Numbered from the stretch's first letter, positions 22,136 through 31,614 are shown. The stretch: 64,000 nucleotides of DNA from Blautia schinkii DSM 10518 (GCA_000702025.1 JNKJ01000032.1:1-64000), one strand, 5' to 3'. Translations and numbers: made by a program. The notes: a model not told the origin generated them from the sequence alone.

Positions 22136-23371
22136 TTATCTACCTCGCCGGGCTTCTTTTTTCTTTTCCATGGCATCTACACAGATGGTACATGCAGCGT
22201 CACCAGTGATGTTGACACAAGTACGGCCCATATCCAGGATACGGTCAATACCTGCTACCAGAGCAATACCTTCAAGCGGAAGGCCTACACTCTCGAGCAC
22301 CATTGCAAGCATGATCATACCGGAACCCGGTACACCTGCTGTTCCGATGGAAGCAAGTGTAGCTGTAAGGATGATGGTAAGCTGCTGCGGAATGGTCAGG
22401 TTAAAACCGAAAATCTGTGCGATAAAGATAGCACAAACACCCTGATAGATTGCGGTACCATCCATATTGATGGTTGCTCCTAATGGAAGAACGAAGCTTG
22501 CCACTTCCTTTTTCGCGCCTAATTTCTGGGTGCATTCCAGGTTAAACGGAAGCGCGCCCACACTGCTTGCACTGGAGAAAGCAAAAATCATAGCCGGACT
22601 CATGCCTTTGAAAAACTTGAGCGGACTCATACCGGAAATGCCTTTTACGGACGTGGAGTATACGACCACCATATGTATGATATATACCAGGTATGCTACG
22701 CCGATCACCTTCAGAAGAGGCAGAAGTACAGACGGGCCATTCGCTGCCACAACCGGAGTGATGAGGGCAAATACACCGATAGGTGATAATTTAATGATCA
22801 TGCCCATAACCTTAAAGCTTACTTCTGAAAAGCTGTCTACCACATCCTTGGCAATCTTGCCCTTTTCACCGGCAACAATAATACCAAAGCCGAAGAACAG
22901 CGCGATCACGATCACCTGCAGCATGGTGGCACTTGCCAGAGGCTGGATGGCATTGGATGGGAAAATATTCACCAACGTGTCCATGAAGCTTGGAGCCTCA
23001 GCGGCTTCATACACCAACTCCTCTGTACCAAGATTAAAACCCGCGCCTACATTCAGCAGATTCGCAAAAATCAGTCCCAGCGTTACCGCAAATGCGGTGG
23101 TACACAGATAGAATACGATGGTCTTCACACCAATAGAGCCTACCTTACGCACATCCTGCAGAGAAATGATACCCTGCATGATGGAAAGCAGCACCACAGG
23201 TACGACTACCATTTTGATGAGATTGAGGAAAATGGTTCCGAACGGCTTGATGTAATTCTCCGCAATCTCGGCATTTCCCTGCATGAGCAGACCCACGATA
23301 ACGCCCAATACCAGCGCACCGAAAATCCACATGGTTAATGATACTTTTTTCTTTCCTGTTGTTTCACTCAT
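22136..23371 (-). CDS. Dicarboxylate/amino acid:cation symporter
   Basis: A 411-residue member of the DAACS (GltP/SstT) family importing glutamate, aspartate, serine/threonine or C4-dicarboxylates with protons or sodium. It has eight membrane helices and two re-entrant hairpins. Diagnostic stretches: the serine-rich hairpin FAFSSASSVGALPFN near residues 262-276, NMDGTAIYQG near 300, and GTAGVPGSGMIML near 345. ATG 23371 follows AAGGGGG; the frame extends to 23467 without a start signal. Substrate choice cannot be read from sequence alone. It is a single gene ahead of rnpB. Confidence 0.9.
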   Translation of the reverse strand: MSETTGKKKVSLTMWIFGALVLGVIVGLLMQGNAEIAENYIKPFGTIFLNLIKMVVVPVVLLSIMQGIISLQDVRKVGSIGVKTIVFYLCTTAFAVTLGLIFANLLNVGAGFNLGTEELVYEAAEAPSFMDTLVNIFPSNAIQPLASATMLQVIVIALFFGFGIIVAGEKGKIAKDVVDSFSEVSFKVMGMIIKLSPIGVFALITPVVAANGPSVLLPLLKVIGVAYLVYIIHMVVVYSTSVKGISGMSPLKFFKGMSPAMIFAFSSASSVGALPFNLECTQKLGAKKEVASFVLPLGATINMDGTAIYQGVCAIFIAQIFGFNLTIPQQLTIILTATLASIGTAGVPGSGMIMLAMVLESVGLPLEGIALVAGIDRILDMGRTCVNITGDAACTICVDAMEKKKEARRGR

Positions 23372-23473
23372 AAAAATCCCCCTTTTCAAATTAGTTTTTT
23401 GGTATATCTTGAGTGTAACACCAAACATAATTAGGATAGATGGTCCCGGGCGGACAAAGCCGCCCACATAGAA

Positions 23474-25141
23474 TCAAACGTTGAAGCAGCTGCCGCCGAT
23501 AAATTCTCTCAAAATAGAATTGTGCGGCACCTGTTCGCTTGGAACACCCACAAAATAATCAAAAAATTTTAAAAGCCGTTTCGCCTCCACATACTCCGGC
23601 TCGTCTTTGTCAATGCCGAACAGCAGCGGTTCCGCATATACCTTGAGACAGGCCAGCTCATAGATGAGCGCAGAATTAAACATCACATCGGCCTCTTCCT
23701 GGAATGGGAAAATATTCTGCTCCTCTCCTCTTCGCACCGACGGCCAGCGGGCAATGGTATCCTTTGCCGTGATGCCTCTGGTACGGGAATCGCGCACGAT
23801 CCGGCGGATCAGACGGCCGTCTGTGGTGGGAATACGGTTGTGCTCGTCAATGTTTAACTGCGTGAGCGCGCTGATATATATCTTAAACTTGCTTTCCTTA
23901 GGAAGTGCATAGCTCAGCTTGTCATTCAACCCATGGATGCCCTCGATCACCAGGATGTCATCCTTCCCGAGCTGGAGAAAATCTCCACGGTACTCTCTCT
24001 GCCCGGTCTTGAAATTAAAGACAGGCATTTCCACACGCTCGCCCTTCAGCAGCGCCAGCATATCCCGGTTAAACTGCTCCACATCAATGGCTTCCAGACA
24101 CTCGTAATTCTTTTCACCGAATTCATCCCGGGGCGTTTTTTCCCTGTCCACAAAGTAGTTATCCACAGCAATGGGATGGGGCTTGAGCCCGTGCGCTGAA
24201 AGCTGTATGGAAAGCCGGTGGGAAAAGGTTGTTTTACCCGAAGAGGAAGGTCCGGCGATCATGACAAACTTTTTATTTCCTGTCTCCGCAATCTGCTCGG
24301 CGATTTTAGAAAGCTTCGCCTCCTGCAGAGCCTCCTGAATGAGCAGAATGTTCTGGATGCCTTCCTTGGTTATCCTGTCGTTGAGCTCACCCACTGTAGA
24401 GATATCCAGCTTATCGCTCCATTCCTCAGATTCCTTCTGGACCTGAAAAATTTTTTCCTGCGGCTCAAAGGGAGCGATTTTCTCCGGCGCATTCTGCTCC
24501 GGAAAAACCAGCACAAAGCCGTCATCATAGAGCTGCAGGTCAAAGTATTTGATATATCCGGTATGGTACGCCATAAAGCCGTAGAAATAATCCTCGAAAT
24601 TCCCGATGCCGTACAGGTTCACCTTGGATACGCGGCGATAGCGGAAAAGCTTCTCCTTGTCATACATTCTATATTTATGAAAAAGTTCAATAGCCTCATC
24701 CGTACTGACGCTGCGCTTAATGATCGGAATCTCCTGCTCCACAATCTCCTGCATCTTAGCCTTCACATCGTCGAGAAAAGCCTGGTTCAGCACAACACTG
24801 CCTTTCATTGTAAAATAGTAGCCTGCGCCCAGGGAATAATGGCACATCACCTTTTCGATTTTTTCCTTCCCTGCCACATCATAGATTGCTTTCAAGAGAA
24901 TCAGACTGGCGCTTCGCTTATAGGTCTTATGCCCGATGGTATCCTTGGTAGTCACAAACTCCACTGTACAGTCGCTGTTCATCCGCTTGTGCAGCTCGCG
25001 CAGCTTACCGTTGGAGGTGACGAGAATGATCGGCGCGTCTGTGGTGCCCTGGTAATCCTTGACGACCTCGGCATAGCACGCGCCCTGAGGATATTCTCTT
25101 GTCTCCCCGGCAACTGTCACTTTTACAGTTTTTGCTTCCAT
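23474..25141 (-). CDS. Nucleoside (uridine) kinase-like protein with an N-terminal TGS-like domain
   Basis: A 555-residue protein common in Clostridia. Residues 1-60 resemble the TGS fold, and the next part the threonyl-tRNA-synthetase-type second domain (KRSASLILLKAIYDVAG). The C-terminal half is a phosphoribulokinase/uridine-kinase P-loop domain: Walker A AGPSSSGKTTFSHR near residue 288, substrate region DNYFVDREKTPRDEFGEKNY, then LVIEGIHGLN. It probably phosphorylates uridine or cytidine, but the fusion leaves room for another role. ATG 25141 follows AAAGGAGG. It ends a run of genes from dgt through rpoD. An inverted repeat lies just before its ribosome binding site. Confidence 0.85.
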   Translation of the reverse strand: MEAKTVKVTVAGETREYPQGACYAEVVKDYQGTTDAPIILVTSNGKLRELHKRMNSDCTVEFVTTKDTIGHKTYKRSASLILLKAIYDVAGKEKIEKVMCHYSLGAGYYFTMKGSVVLNQAFLDDVKAKMQEIVEQEIPIIKRSVSTDEAIELFHKYRMYDKEKLFRYRRVSKVNLYGIGNFEDYFYGFMAYHTGYIKYFDLQLYDDGFVLVFPEQNAPEKIAPFEPQEKIFQVQKESEEWSDKLDISTVGELNDRITKEGIQNILLIQEALQEAKLSKIAEQIAETGNKKFVMIAGPSSSGKTTFSHRLSIQLSAHGLKPHPIAVDNYFVDREKTPRDEFGEKNYECLEAIDVEQFNRDMLALLKGERVEMPVFNFKTGQREYRGDFLQLGKDDILVIEGIHGLNDKLSYALPKESKFKIYISALTQLNIDEHNRIPTTDGRLIRRIVRDSRTRGITAKDTIARWPSVRRGEEQNIFPFQEEADVMFNSALIYELACLKVYAEPLLFGIDKDEPEYVEAKRLLKFFDYFVGVPSEQVPHNSILREFIGGSCFNV

Positions 25142-25155
25142 AAATTCCTCCTTTC

Positions 25156-25198
25156 GGCTCAATGTTTTTTGAGCTTAATGGTATTTCAACGTTGAGCC
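25156..25198 (-). other. Leader hairpin before the nucleoside kinase gene
   Basis: GGCTCAACGTT (minus strand, 25198-25188) pairs with AACATTGAGCC (25166-25156), 10 of 11 positions, around a 21-base loop. It begins right after the nif3 stop and ends before the AGGAGG of the next gene. There is no T run directly after it, so an mRNA-stability or attenuation role is more likely than termination. Confidence 0.45.
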
Positions 25199-25981
25199 TT
25201 ATAGAATAGTATATGGGCTTTTTACCTGCGCACATGAAACTTTTAAGGCAGGAAATGCCTTTTTCAGCTCCGTCTGCATCGCGCCCATAAAAATGTATTC
25301 TGTACCGTAATGTCCGGCGTCGATCAGAAAAAGCCCGCGGGCCACCGTATCAATACCAGTATGGTGGTCAATATCGCCGGTCACATAAACCTGTGCTCCA
25401 GCAGCAATGGCCTCGTCGATCATACTTTTCCCGGAACCGGTACACACTGCCGCAGTCTCTACCTCTGCTTCCAGATCACCATATACCTTCACATCTCCCA
25501 AACAGTAAGCTTCTTTAACAAACTCCGCACATTCCCGGAGTGTCATTCTGCCGGGCAGCTTCCCCACCCGTCCGAAGCCCTGCACGCCGTCCTCATCCTG
25601 CTCCGTTACGGAGAGCACCTTCGTATCGGCAAGTTTCAGATAACCTGCGCTTAGCTCAGCCATGCCGAGCACATCATAATTGGTGTGCATGGCATAATAG
25701 GGGATATCCTGACGAATCAGGGAAAGAATCTTCCTCCCCACAAACGTATGGTTATTGATCTTCTTAATCCCGGAGAAAATCATGGGATGATGTGTCACGA
25801 TCATATCCGCTCCCGCTTCCACAGCCTCGTCAAGTACCTCCTCTGTCAGGTCCAGAGCGAGAAAAATATGGGAAATCTCTTTTTCGTCGTCACCCACCAG
25901 AAGTCCGACATTATCCCATTCCTCTGCGGCTTTGGCGGGATAATGCTCCTCCAGATAAGATATTAAATCATATGCTTTCAT
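25199..25981 (-). CDS. Nif3-like dinuclear metal centre protein (GTP cyclohydrolase I type 2 family)
   Basis: A 260-residue NIF3/YqfO-family protein, which forms a toroidal hexamer with a dinuclear metal site; its cellular role is not settled. Motifs: AEEWDNVGLLVGD near residues 19-31, metal ligands in THHPMIF near 65 and HTNYDVLGMAE near 99, and the C-terminal DAGHYGTEY near 222. The start ATG at 25981 overlaps the end of trmK by 14 bases, so the two are translationally coupled, an arrangement widespread in Firmicutes. Confidence 0.93.
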   Translation of the reverse strand: MKAYDLISYLEEHYPAKAAEEWDNVGLLVGDDEKEISHIFLALDLTEEVLDEAVEAGADMIVTHHPMIFSGIKKINNHTFVGRKILSLIRQDIPYYAMHTNYDVLGMAELSAGYLKLADTKVLSVTEQDEDGVQGFGRVGKLPGRMTLRECAEFVKEAYCLGDVKVYGDLEAEVETAAVCTGSGKSMIDEAIAAGAQVYVTGDIDHHTGIDTVARGLFLIDAGHYGTEYIFMGAMQTELKKAFPALKVSCAQVKSPYTIL

Positions 25982-26729
25982 ATTTTTTGAGAGCAGCCTT
26001 GATCAGCTGCCTTTCCTCCTCTACTTCCGTCAAACGCTTCCATGCTGCCTCTCCCGGAGCTGCTTTAAGCTTCACAAGGATGTCCTCTCGTATACGCAGC
26101 TCCCGTTCCAGATATCTTTTCAGAATAGGATGCAGCTGCCTCAGCAGAATCGGGCCAAACCATTCCTCTTCTGTGGTATAGGGCTGCGGCAGAGAATCCA
26201 CGGTATCATGCGGCAGTTGGCTTTCTCCAATATCGTGCAGCAGCGGTGCATCCTTGGCCTTCACTGCTTTCATAAGCGGATAGAACTTCCCGTCCTCCTC
26301 CACCATCTCCTCAGCCACGATCTCATACCCCTCGCTCCGGATAAAGCGCCGGAAATGAGGGATGTCCGACTGAGGCTGGAGTATCAGTTCGCGGAAAGAA
26401 TCCCGCACAGCAGCACCGTCGGTAAGTATCCTCTCCATAAGAGGCCCGCCCATTCCCGCGATTACCAGGGTATCCCCTTCTCCGGCTGTCAGGGCCTCCA
26501 GACCGTCGGATAAGCGGGTGTGTATGTAACCCTCAAGACCAAATTGGGCAATATGCTCCTGTGCCCTGGACAGTGGTCCTTTTCGAACGTCCATGGCTAT
26601 GGCTTCCGGGATTTTTTTATTCAGCAACAGGTACACCGGCAGATATCCATGATCACAGCCCACATCTACCAGCCGGTTCCCCTCCGTCACCATCTCTGCG
26701 ATGGCAGTCAAACGTAAGGATAACTGCAT
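25968..26729 (-). CDS. trmK: tRNA (adenine22-N1)-methyltransferase
   Basis: TrmK methylates N1 of adenosine 22 in the tRNA D-arm using S-adenosylmethionine. It has 253 residues: SAM-binding motif VDVGCDHGYLPVYL near residues 22-35, the family motif VIAGMGGPLM near 89, and LQPQSDIPHFRRF near 112. The C-terminal coiled-coil region (LRIREDILVKLKAAPG) is typical. It lies between rpoD (10-base gap) and nif3 (overlap), its usual neighbourhood. Confidence 0.93.
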   Translation of the reverse strand: MQLSLRLTAIAEMVTEGNRLVDVGCDHGYLPVYLLLNKKIPEAIAMDVRKGPLSRAQEHIAQFGLEGYIHTRLSDGLEALTAGEGDTLVIAGMGGPLMERILTDGAAVRDSFRELILQPQSDIPHFRRFIRSEGYEIVAEEMVEEDGKFYPLMKAVKAKDAPLLHDIGESQLPHDTVDSLPQPYTTEEEWFGPILLRQLHPILKRYLERELRIREDILVKLKAAPGEAAWKRLTEVEEERQLIKAALKKYESI

Positions 26730-26739
26730 GAGATACTCC

Positions 26740-27867
26740 TTAATCCAAATAGTCCTTAAGCTTACGGCTGCGGCTCGGGTGGCGCAGCTTGCGCAGAGCC
26801 TTGGCCTCTATCTGGCGGATACGCTCTCTGGTAACGTTAAATTCCTTACCTACCTCCTCCAGAGTGCGGGCACGTCCGTCGTCCAGGCCGAAGCGCAGGC
26901 GGAGCACCTTCTGCTCTCTCTCTGTCAGCGTGCCAAGTACCTCCACAAGCTGCTCCTTCAAAAGTGTGAATGCAGCCGCGTCAGCCGGCACCGGAACATT
27001 GTCGTCCTGGATGAAGTCGCCCAGATGGCTGTCCTCCTCCTCACCGATCGGTGTCTCCAGGGATACCGGCTCCTGGGAGATTTTCAGAATCTCACGCACA
27101 CGATCCACAGACATATCCATCTCCTCGGCAATCTCCTCCGGGGTAGGTTCACGTCCTAACTCCTGGAGTAACTGACGGGAAACACGGATCAGCTTATTGA
27201 TCGTCTCTACCATATGGACCGGGATACGGATAGTACGTGCCTGGTCTGCGATAGCCCTGGTAATAGCCTGGCGGATCCACCAGGTCGCATAGGTACTGAA
27301 TTTATAACCCTTACGGTAATCAAATTTCTCCACAGCCTTGATAAGGCCTAAATTTCCCTCCTGGATAAGGTCCAGGAAAAGCATACCGCGGCCCACATAG
27401 CGCTTAGCAATACTTACCACAAGACGAAGGTTCGCCTCTGCCAGACGCTTCTTGGCAGCCTCGTCGCCCTCCTCCATTCTCTTGGCCAGCTCAATCTCTT
27501 CCTCTGCGGAAAGCAGGCTGACCTTACCGATTTCCTTGAGATACATGCGGACAGGGTCCTCAATACTTACGCCCTCGGGAACAGAGAGGTCAATTTTATC
27601 AAGCTCAACCTCTTCCTCCTCATCCAGCTTGTCGATATCCACATCGTCATCGAGGATCAATTCATCCACGCCGCTGTCTGTAATTCGCAGTACGTCCACA
27701 CCACTGGCCTCCAGGAAGTCAAAGACCTTTTCCATCTGCTCAACCTCTAAAGGCTGGTCCTTAAAAAAATCGTTGATTTCCTGGTATTCCAATACATTTT
27801 TCTTCTTTTTTGCAAGTTCCAGAAGTTCTACCAGTTTCTCACTGAATTTGCCCATATTCATTTCCAT
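26740..27867 (-). CDS. rpoD: RNA polymerase primary sigma factor
   Basis: The 375-residue vegetative sigma factor (SigA). Region 1.2 begins near residue 100 ([11 protein letters not shown]), region 2 contains [20 protein letters not shown] near 195 for -10 recognition and melting, region 3 has the [11 protein letters not shown] helix, and region 4.2 near the C-terminus ([20 protein letters not shown]) binds the -35 element. Region 1.1 is short, as in other Firmicutes. ATG 27867 has GGAGG twelve bases upstream; in-frame ATGs two and four codons later are alternatives. It follows dnaG by 39 bases, the classic macromolecular-synthesis operon. Confidence 0.97.
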   Translation of the reverse strand: MEMNMGKFSEKLVELLELAKKKKNVLEYQEINDFFKDQPLEVEQMEKVFDFLEASGVDVLRITDSGVDELILDDDVDIDKLDEEEEVELDKIDLSVPEGVSIEDPVRMYLKEIGKVSLLSAEEEIELAKRMEEGDEAAKKRLAEANLRLVVSIAKRYVGRGMLFLDLIQEGNLGLIKAVEKFDYRKGYKFSTYATWWIRQAITRAIADQARTIRIPVHMVETINKLIRVSRQLLQELGREPTPEEIAEEMDMSVDRVREILKISQEPVSLETPIGEEEDSHLGDFIQDDNVPVPADAAAFTLLKEQLVEVLGTLTEREQKVLRLRFGLDDGRARTLEEVGKEFNVTRERIRQIEAKALRKLRHPSRSRKLKDYLD

Positions 27868-27906
27868 AGGTGCTCTATACCTCCATATAGTGTTTATATT
27901 TTATCC

Positions 27907-29700
27907 TTATTCAAAAGAAATATGCAGTTCCTGCCGTTTTCTTCCAAGCTCTTCCAAATCCTTCTTCGATTTGACCAAATCCTGCAGAGCCGCCATGTCT
28001 GTAGGGTCCCAGTTACGGTTCCTCTCCGCCAGGCTTTCCTCCTTGATACGAAGCAGCGCGTCTGCAAAGGCACGGTCCTGCTCTTCCTTTGTCTCGAGAT
28101 GGATGGTGGCATTAAACAGCGATGCCACTTCTCTCTGCTCCTCACTGTCTGTGAAAGCATTCAGAAGCTTGGCCGGATTCATCTCTCCCTCTTTTCTCTG
28201 TTCAAACAGCATCCCCGCCACCTCACGGTAAAGAGGAACTACAAAATCCGACGGCGTGATGTATTTTTCCACAGTTTCAAAGATACCGGGATAGGTGACC
28301 AGCCAGGTGAGCATCAGCTTCTGCGATTTTTCTGCAGCGGTCTCCCTTTTCTTTGTTTCAGGGCTGCCGCTTTTCGGCTGTACCCTTCGTTCTGCCCGGG
28401 TGCCCTTCATAGCCAGCGTATTCACCCTCTTACGAAGGTCCTCGTTACTGATGCTGTAACGCCTGTACTGCTTGACGATCGCCTCGATGTAGAGGTTCCG
28501 CTCCAGCTCGTCCTCAAGCTCCAGCAACATCTGCGCACAGCGCTCAAAGAAACGATTCTGTCCCTGAGGCTCCTCCATGGGAAACTCACTCTCTGCCACA
28601 CTCACCCGGAACATAAAGCTGTCCATAGCCTGTCCCAGGCGTTCCTCAAAGGCTTCCGGTCCCATATTCTTGATGAATTCGTCCGGATCCTTGTAGGGTC
28701 TTAAATTCACTACCCTTGAATTCACCCCGGCCTCCCGCAGTATGGGAATGCCTCGAAGTGCAGCTTTCACTCCAGCCTCATCGCTGTCATAGAGAAGGAG
28801 CACCTCCTGGGTGTATCGCTTAAGCAGGCTGGCATGGCCGGAAGTAAGCGCGGTTCCCAGGGAGGCCACCGCATTGGTGAAGCCTGCCTGGTGCATGGAA
28901 ATTACATCCATATAGCCCTCACAGAGTATCAGAAAATTCTTCCTCGTGGTCCTGGCTACGTTGAGTCCGTAAAGATTACGGCTCTTGTCAAATATTTTCG
29001 TCTCCGGGGAGTTCAGATACTTGGGCTTACCGTCCCCCATCACACGTCCTCCGAAGCCGATGACCCGGTTGTTCACATCCATGATGGGGAAAATCACCCG
29101 GTTCCAAAATTTGTCGTACATGCCGTGGCGCTCGTCCACATTGAACAGCCCGGATTCCCGCAGCAGTTCATCGCTGTAGCCCTTGGCCTTCAGAAATTTG
29201 TAAAGGTCATCGCTGTACTTATCTGAATAGCCCAGGCCGAATTTCTTGATCGTCTCTTCACTTAAACCTCTGTCCGTGAGATACGCATAGGCTGTACGGC
29301 CGCCCTCCCTGCGGAGCTGGTAATAAAAATACTGGGCTGCCTGCTTGTTGATCTCCAACAGCGTGGCCTTGCGCTCCGCCTTTTCTCTGGCTTCTTTGGA
29401 GTATTCCATCTTAGGAAGCTGTACGCCTGCACGCTGTGCCAAATGGGAAAGCGCCTCCCCGAAGGAAAAATTCTCATACTCCATGACAAAAGTAAATACA
29501 TTGCCTCCCGCTCCGCAGCCGAAGCAGTAATACATCTGCTTGGAGGGCGTCACGGAAAAGGAAGGTGTTTTTTCATTATGGAAGGGACAGAGCCCGAAAT
29601 AGGAGCTTCCCTTCCTGGTCAGTTTTACATACTGAGATATCACATCCACAATGTCATTTTTCATTCTGACTTCTTCAATGATATCATCTGAATAGCGCAT
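27907..29700 (-). CDS. dnaG: DNA primase
   Basis: DnaG makes RNA primers for DNA replication. At 597 residues the length is normal. The N-terminal zinc-binding domain shows CPFHNEKTPSF near residue 38 and CFGCGAGG near 59. The catalytic core has the Toprim motifs LCEGYMDVISM near 260 and LLYDSDEAGVKAA near 305. The C-terminal region (from about 440) would be the helicase-binding domain. ATG 29700 follows AGGAGG. It lies between a dgt-like HD hydrolase and rpoD. Confidence 0.97.
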   Translation of the reverse strand: MRYSDDIIEEVRMKNDIVDVISQYVKLTRKGSSYFGLCPFHNEKTPSFSVTPSKQMYYCFGCGAGGNVFTFVMEYENFSFGEALSHLAQRAGVQLPKMEYSKEAREKAERKATLLEINKQAAQYFYYQLRREGGRTAYAYLTDRGLSEETIKKFGLGYSDKYSDDLYKFLKAKGYSDELLRESGLFNVDERHGMYDKFWNRVIFPIMDVNNRVIGFGGRVMGDGKPKYLNSPETKIFDKSRNLYGLNVARTTRKNFLILCEGYMDVISMHQAGFTNAVASLGTALTSGHASLLKRYTQEVLLLYDSDEAGVKAALRGIPILREAGVNSRVVNLRPYKDPDEFIKNMGPEAFEERLGQAMDSFMFRVSVAESEFPMEEPQGQNRFFERCAQMLLELEDELERNLYIEAIVKQYRRYSISNEDLRKRVNTLAMKGTRAERRVQPKSGSPETKKRETAAEKSQKLMLTWLVTYPGIFETVEKYITPSDFVVPLYREVAGMLFEQRKEGEMNPAKLLNAFTDSEEQREVASLFNATIHLETKEEQDRAFADALLRIKEESLAERNRNWDPTDMAALQDLVKSKKDLEELGRKRQELHISFE

Positions 29701-29749
29701 GCCGATCCTCCTTTTTCATCTTGTGAGCAGATAAAGCTCCCATACTTGA

Positions 29750-30760
29750 TCAATAGACCTCCCATGCTTTTGGTATGTAGATTTCCCGGAATTTGTCCAT
29801 AGAATACTGGTCGGTCATGCCGGATAGGTAGTCGCAGACCACCTGGGATTTTTTCTCTCCCTTGAGCACGACCAGCTCCCGGTATTCCCGGGACATGGCC
29901 TCCGGGTGCTCTATGTAATATTGGTACAATTCTGTAAGCATCTTAATCGCTTTCTGTTCTTCTTTTTTCGCCACAGGATTCTCGTAGACATTGCGGAACA
30001 TGATTGCCCGCAGGTCCATAAGAGCTTCCTGTATCTCCTTGGACATCTGGATGGATTCCCGCTCCAGGCTGTTCTCGATAATGTCGTGGACGAAGGTGTT
30101 GAGCCTCTCTCTGGTGGTATAACCCAGCAGCATCCGCAGTGTGATGGGAATATCATCCTCTGTGATAATCCCGGCACGCTGGGCATCGTCCATGTCGTGA
30201 TGGATATAGGCGATTTTGTCAGAATAACGCACCACCTGGCCTTCCAGTGTGGAGGGCGCGCCGCTGGTGCGGTGGTTTAGAATGCCGTCCCTCACCTCCC
30301 AGGTAAGGTTTAAGCCTTCTCCGTCCTTCTCCAGCACCTGAACAACCCGGATACTCTGCTTATAATGGGCAAATCCATCCGGATGTACATCGTTCAGCGC
30401 CCGCTCTCCCGCATGGCCAAAAGGCGTGTGCCCAAGGTCATGGCCCAGGGCGATCGCCTCCACCAGGTCCTCGTTCAAGCGCAGTGCCTTGGCAATGGTG
30501 CGGGCAATCTGTGACACTTCCAGAGTGTGGGTCAGACGGTTCCGGTAATGGTCGCCCTGAGGCGCCAGAAATACCTGTGTCTTATCCTTTAGCCGTCGAA
30601 ACGCCTTACAATGAAGAATCCTGTCACGGTCTCTCTGGTAAACCGTGCGCACATCGCACTCCTCCTCAGGCCGGTCCCTGCCCTTGGAATTACCGCTGTG
30701 AGCGGCATAAGGACTTAACAACTGCAACTCCCTTTGTTCCATGCTCTCCCTGATATTCAT
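29750..30760 (-). CDS. dgt: dGTPase-like HD-domain triphosphohydrolase
   Basis: A 336-residue deoxynucleoside triphosphate triphosphohydrolase, cleaving dGTP (or other dNTPs) to the nucleoside and triphosphate. The HD metal site is spread over RNRLTHTLEVSQIARTIAKA near residues 75-94, then ALGHDLGHTPFGHAGE near 105, and a later Asp in VVRYSDKIAYIHHDMDD near 180. ATG 30760 has GGAGG eight bases upstream; ATG 30784 is possible but has a poorer signal. The position just before dnaG is common in Clostridia and suggests a link between dNTP pools and replication. Confidence 0.88.
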   Translation of the reverse strand: MNIRESMEQRELQLLSPYAAHSGNSKGRDRPEEECDVRTVYQRDRDRILHCKAFRRLKDKTQVFLAPQGDHYRNRLTHTLEVSQIARTIAKALRLNEDLVEAIALGHDLGHTPFGHAGERALNDVHPDGFAHYKQSIRVVQVLEKDGEGLNLTWEVRDGILNHRTSGAPSTLEGQVVRYSDKIAYIHHDMDDAQRAGIITEDDIPITLRMLLGYTTRERLNTFVHDIIENSLERESIQMSKEIQEALMDLRAIMFRNVYENPVAKKEEQKAIKMLTELYQYYIEHPEAMSREYRELVVLKGEKKSQVVCDYLSGMTDQYSMDKFREIYIPKAWEVY

Positions 30761-30899
30761 AAGCATTTCCTCCACAGACTGCATAACGACAAAATACCTC
30801 TTATTAATTATATTCTACACAAAGTTTCAAATTCCTCTTTTTTTCAAAAAAATGTTGAAACATTTTGTTTGCATACGCATATAATACGCATATACTGTA

Positions 30900-30928
30900 T
30901 TGACTTATACGCATAAGATGCGTATAAT
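30900..30928 (+). promoter_or_regulatory. Promoter of the hicB-like gene
   Basis: TTGACT (30900-30905) and TATAAT (30923-30928) are spaced by exactly 17 bases, the best promoter match in the window. The spacer is the palindrome described in the operator entry. The leader would be about 90 bases. Confidence 0.88.
30905..30927. promoter_or_regulatory. Palindromic operator in the hicB promoter
   Basis: TTATACGCAT, three bases, ATGCGTATAA: a perfect 10-base inverted repeat covering the spacer and -10 box. Further half-sites (TACGCATAT) lie at about 30873-30894. HicB-type antitoxins bind such palindromes at their own promoters, so autoregulation is likely. Confidence 0.75.
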
Positions 30929-31027
30929 ATAATTATACAATAGATAAAAAATTCATTTATAACTTGATATTTTCTTTAATCTGTTGCTGACATATATAAA
31001 TGTATCGTAAAATTAAGGAGGAATACT

Positions 31028-31435
31028 ATGTTTGAAAAAGGAGCATATCCGATTATCTTAAAACGCACAATCGACGGCTATTATGTTGAAATCCCAGATT
31101 TCGATACTGGAACACAAGGAAATTCTATTGCTGAAGCAATGGAAATGGCAAGAGATGCTATCGGTTTAGTAGGAATTGATATGGAGGACGATGGAAAAAA
31201 AATCCCCGAGCCATATACCGTACCATTTCAAACCGAAAAAGAAGATATTGTAACCTTGGTGGATATCGATTTTTCAGAATACAGAAAGAAAGTCGATAAT
31301 AGGGCAATCAGAAAGAACTGTACAATCCCGTATTGGATGAGTGTCGAAGCTGACAAAGCCGGGGTAAATTATTCACGGCTTTTACAGGATGCCATTACCA
31401 GCTTTTTGGGACTTAACAAAACAACCGTTAACTAA
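31028..31435 (+). CDS. HicB-family antitoxin-like protein without an adjoining hicA
   Basis: A 135-residue protein. The N-terminal HicB domain is YPIILKRTIDGYYVEIPDF near residues 7-25 and NSIAEAMEMARDAIGL near 33-48, the degenerate RNase-H-like fold. A C-terminal DNA-binding segment (YWMSVEADKAGVNYSRLLQD near 102-121) resembles a ribbon-helix-helix or HTH tail. HicB normally neutralises the HicA mRNA interferase; no HicA-like gene of about 60-85 codons is found on either side. It may be solitary, or its partner was lost. ATG 31028 follows AAGGAGG. Plus-strand orientation against the flanking genes suits an acquired unit. Confidence 0.87.
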   Translation: MFEKGAYPIILKRTIDGYYVEIPDFDTGTQGNSIAEAMEMARDAIGLVGIDMEDDGKKIPEPYTVPFQTEKEDIVTLVDIDFSEYRKKVDNRAIRKNCTIPYWMSVEADKAGVNYSRLLQDAITSFLGLNKTTVN

Positions 31436-31436
31436 A

Positions 31437-31475
31437 TTATAAAAACACCTTGCTTTAGCCGGGTGCTTTTCAAGT
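31437..31475 (+). terminator. Weak terminator after the hicB-like gene
   Basis: AAAAACACC pairs with GGGTGCTTTT with one mismatch around an eleven-base loop, ending in four T. The position, just after the stop, fits a terminator. Confidence 0.5.
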
Positions 31476-31529
31476 AAAAAAAACGGAAAGCCCTAATAAA
31501 ATCAAGGCTCCCCGCTCCTAAATCAGTCA

Positions 31530-31614
31530 TGCGGAAGATGGGACTTGAACCCACACGAGCGCATTGCTCACAAGATCCTTAGTCTTGCTCGTCTGCCAGT
31601 TCCGACACTTCCGC
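31530..31614 (-). tRNA. tRNA-Leu with anticodon AAG
   Basis: The minus strand folds as a class II tRNA: acceptor GCGGAAG with CTTCCGC, a long variable arm (GAGCAATGCGCTC), and a T loop GGTTCAAGTCC. The anticodon stem CAAGA/TCTTG closes the loop CTAAGGA, so the anticodon is AAG (codon CUU, and others if A34 is edited to inosine). CCA is not encoded. Leu identity agrees with the D-arm (AACTGGCAGACGAGC). A consensus-like promoter lies upstream. Most bacterial Leu tRNAs start with T, C or G in the anticodon. Confidence 0.93.
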
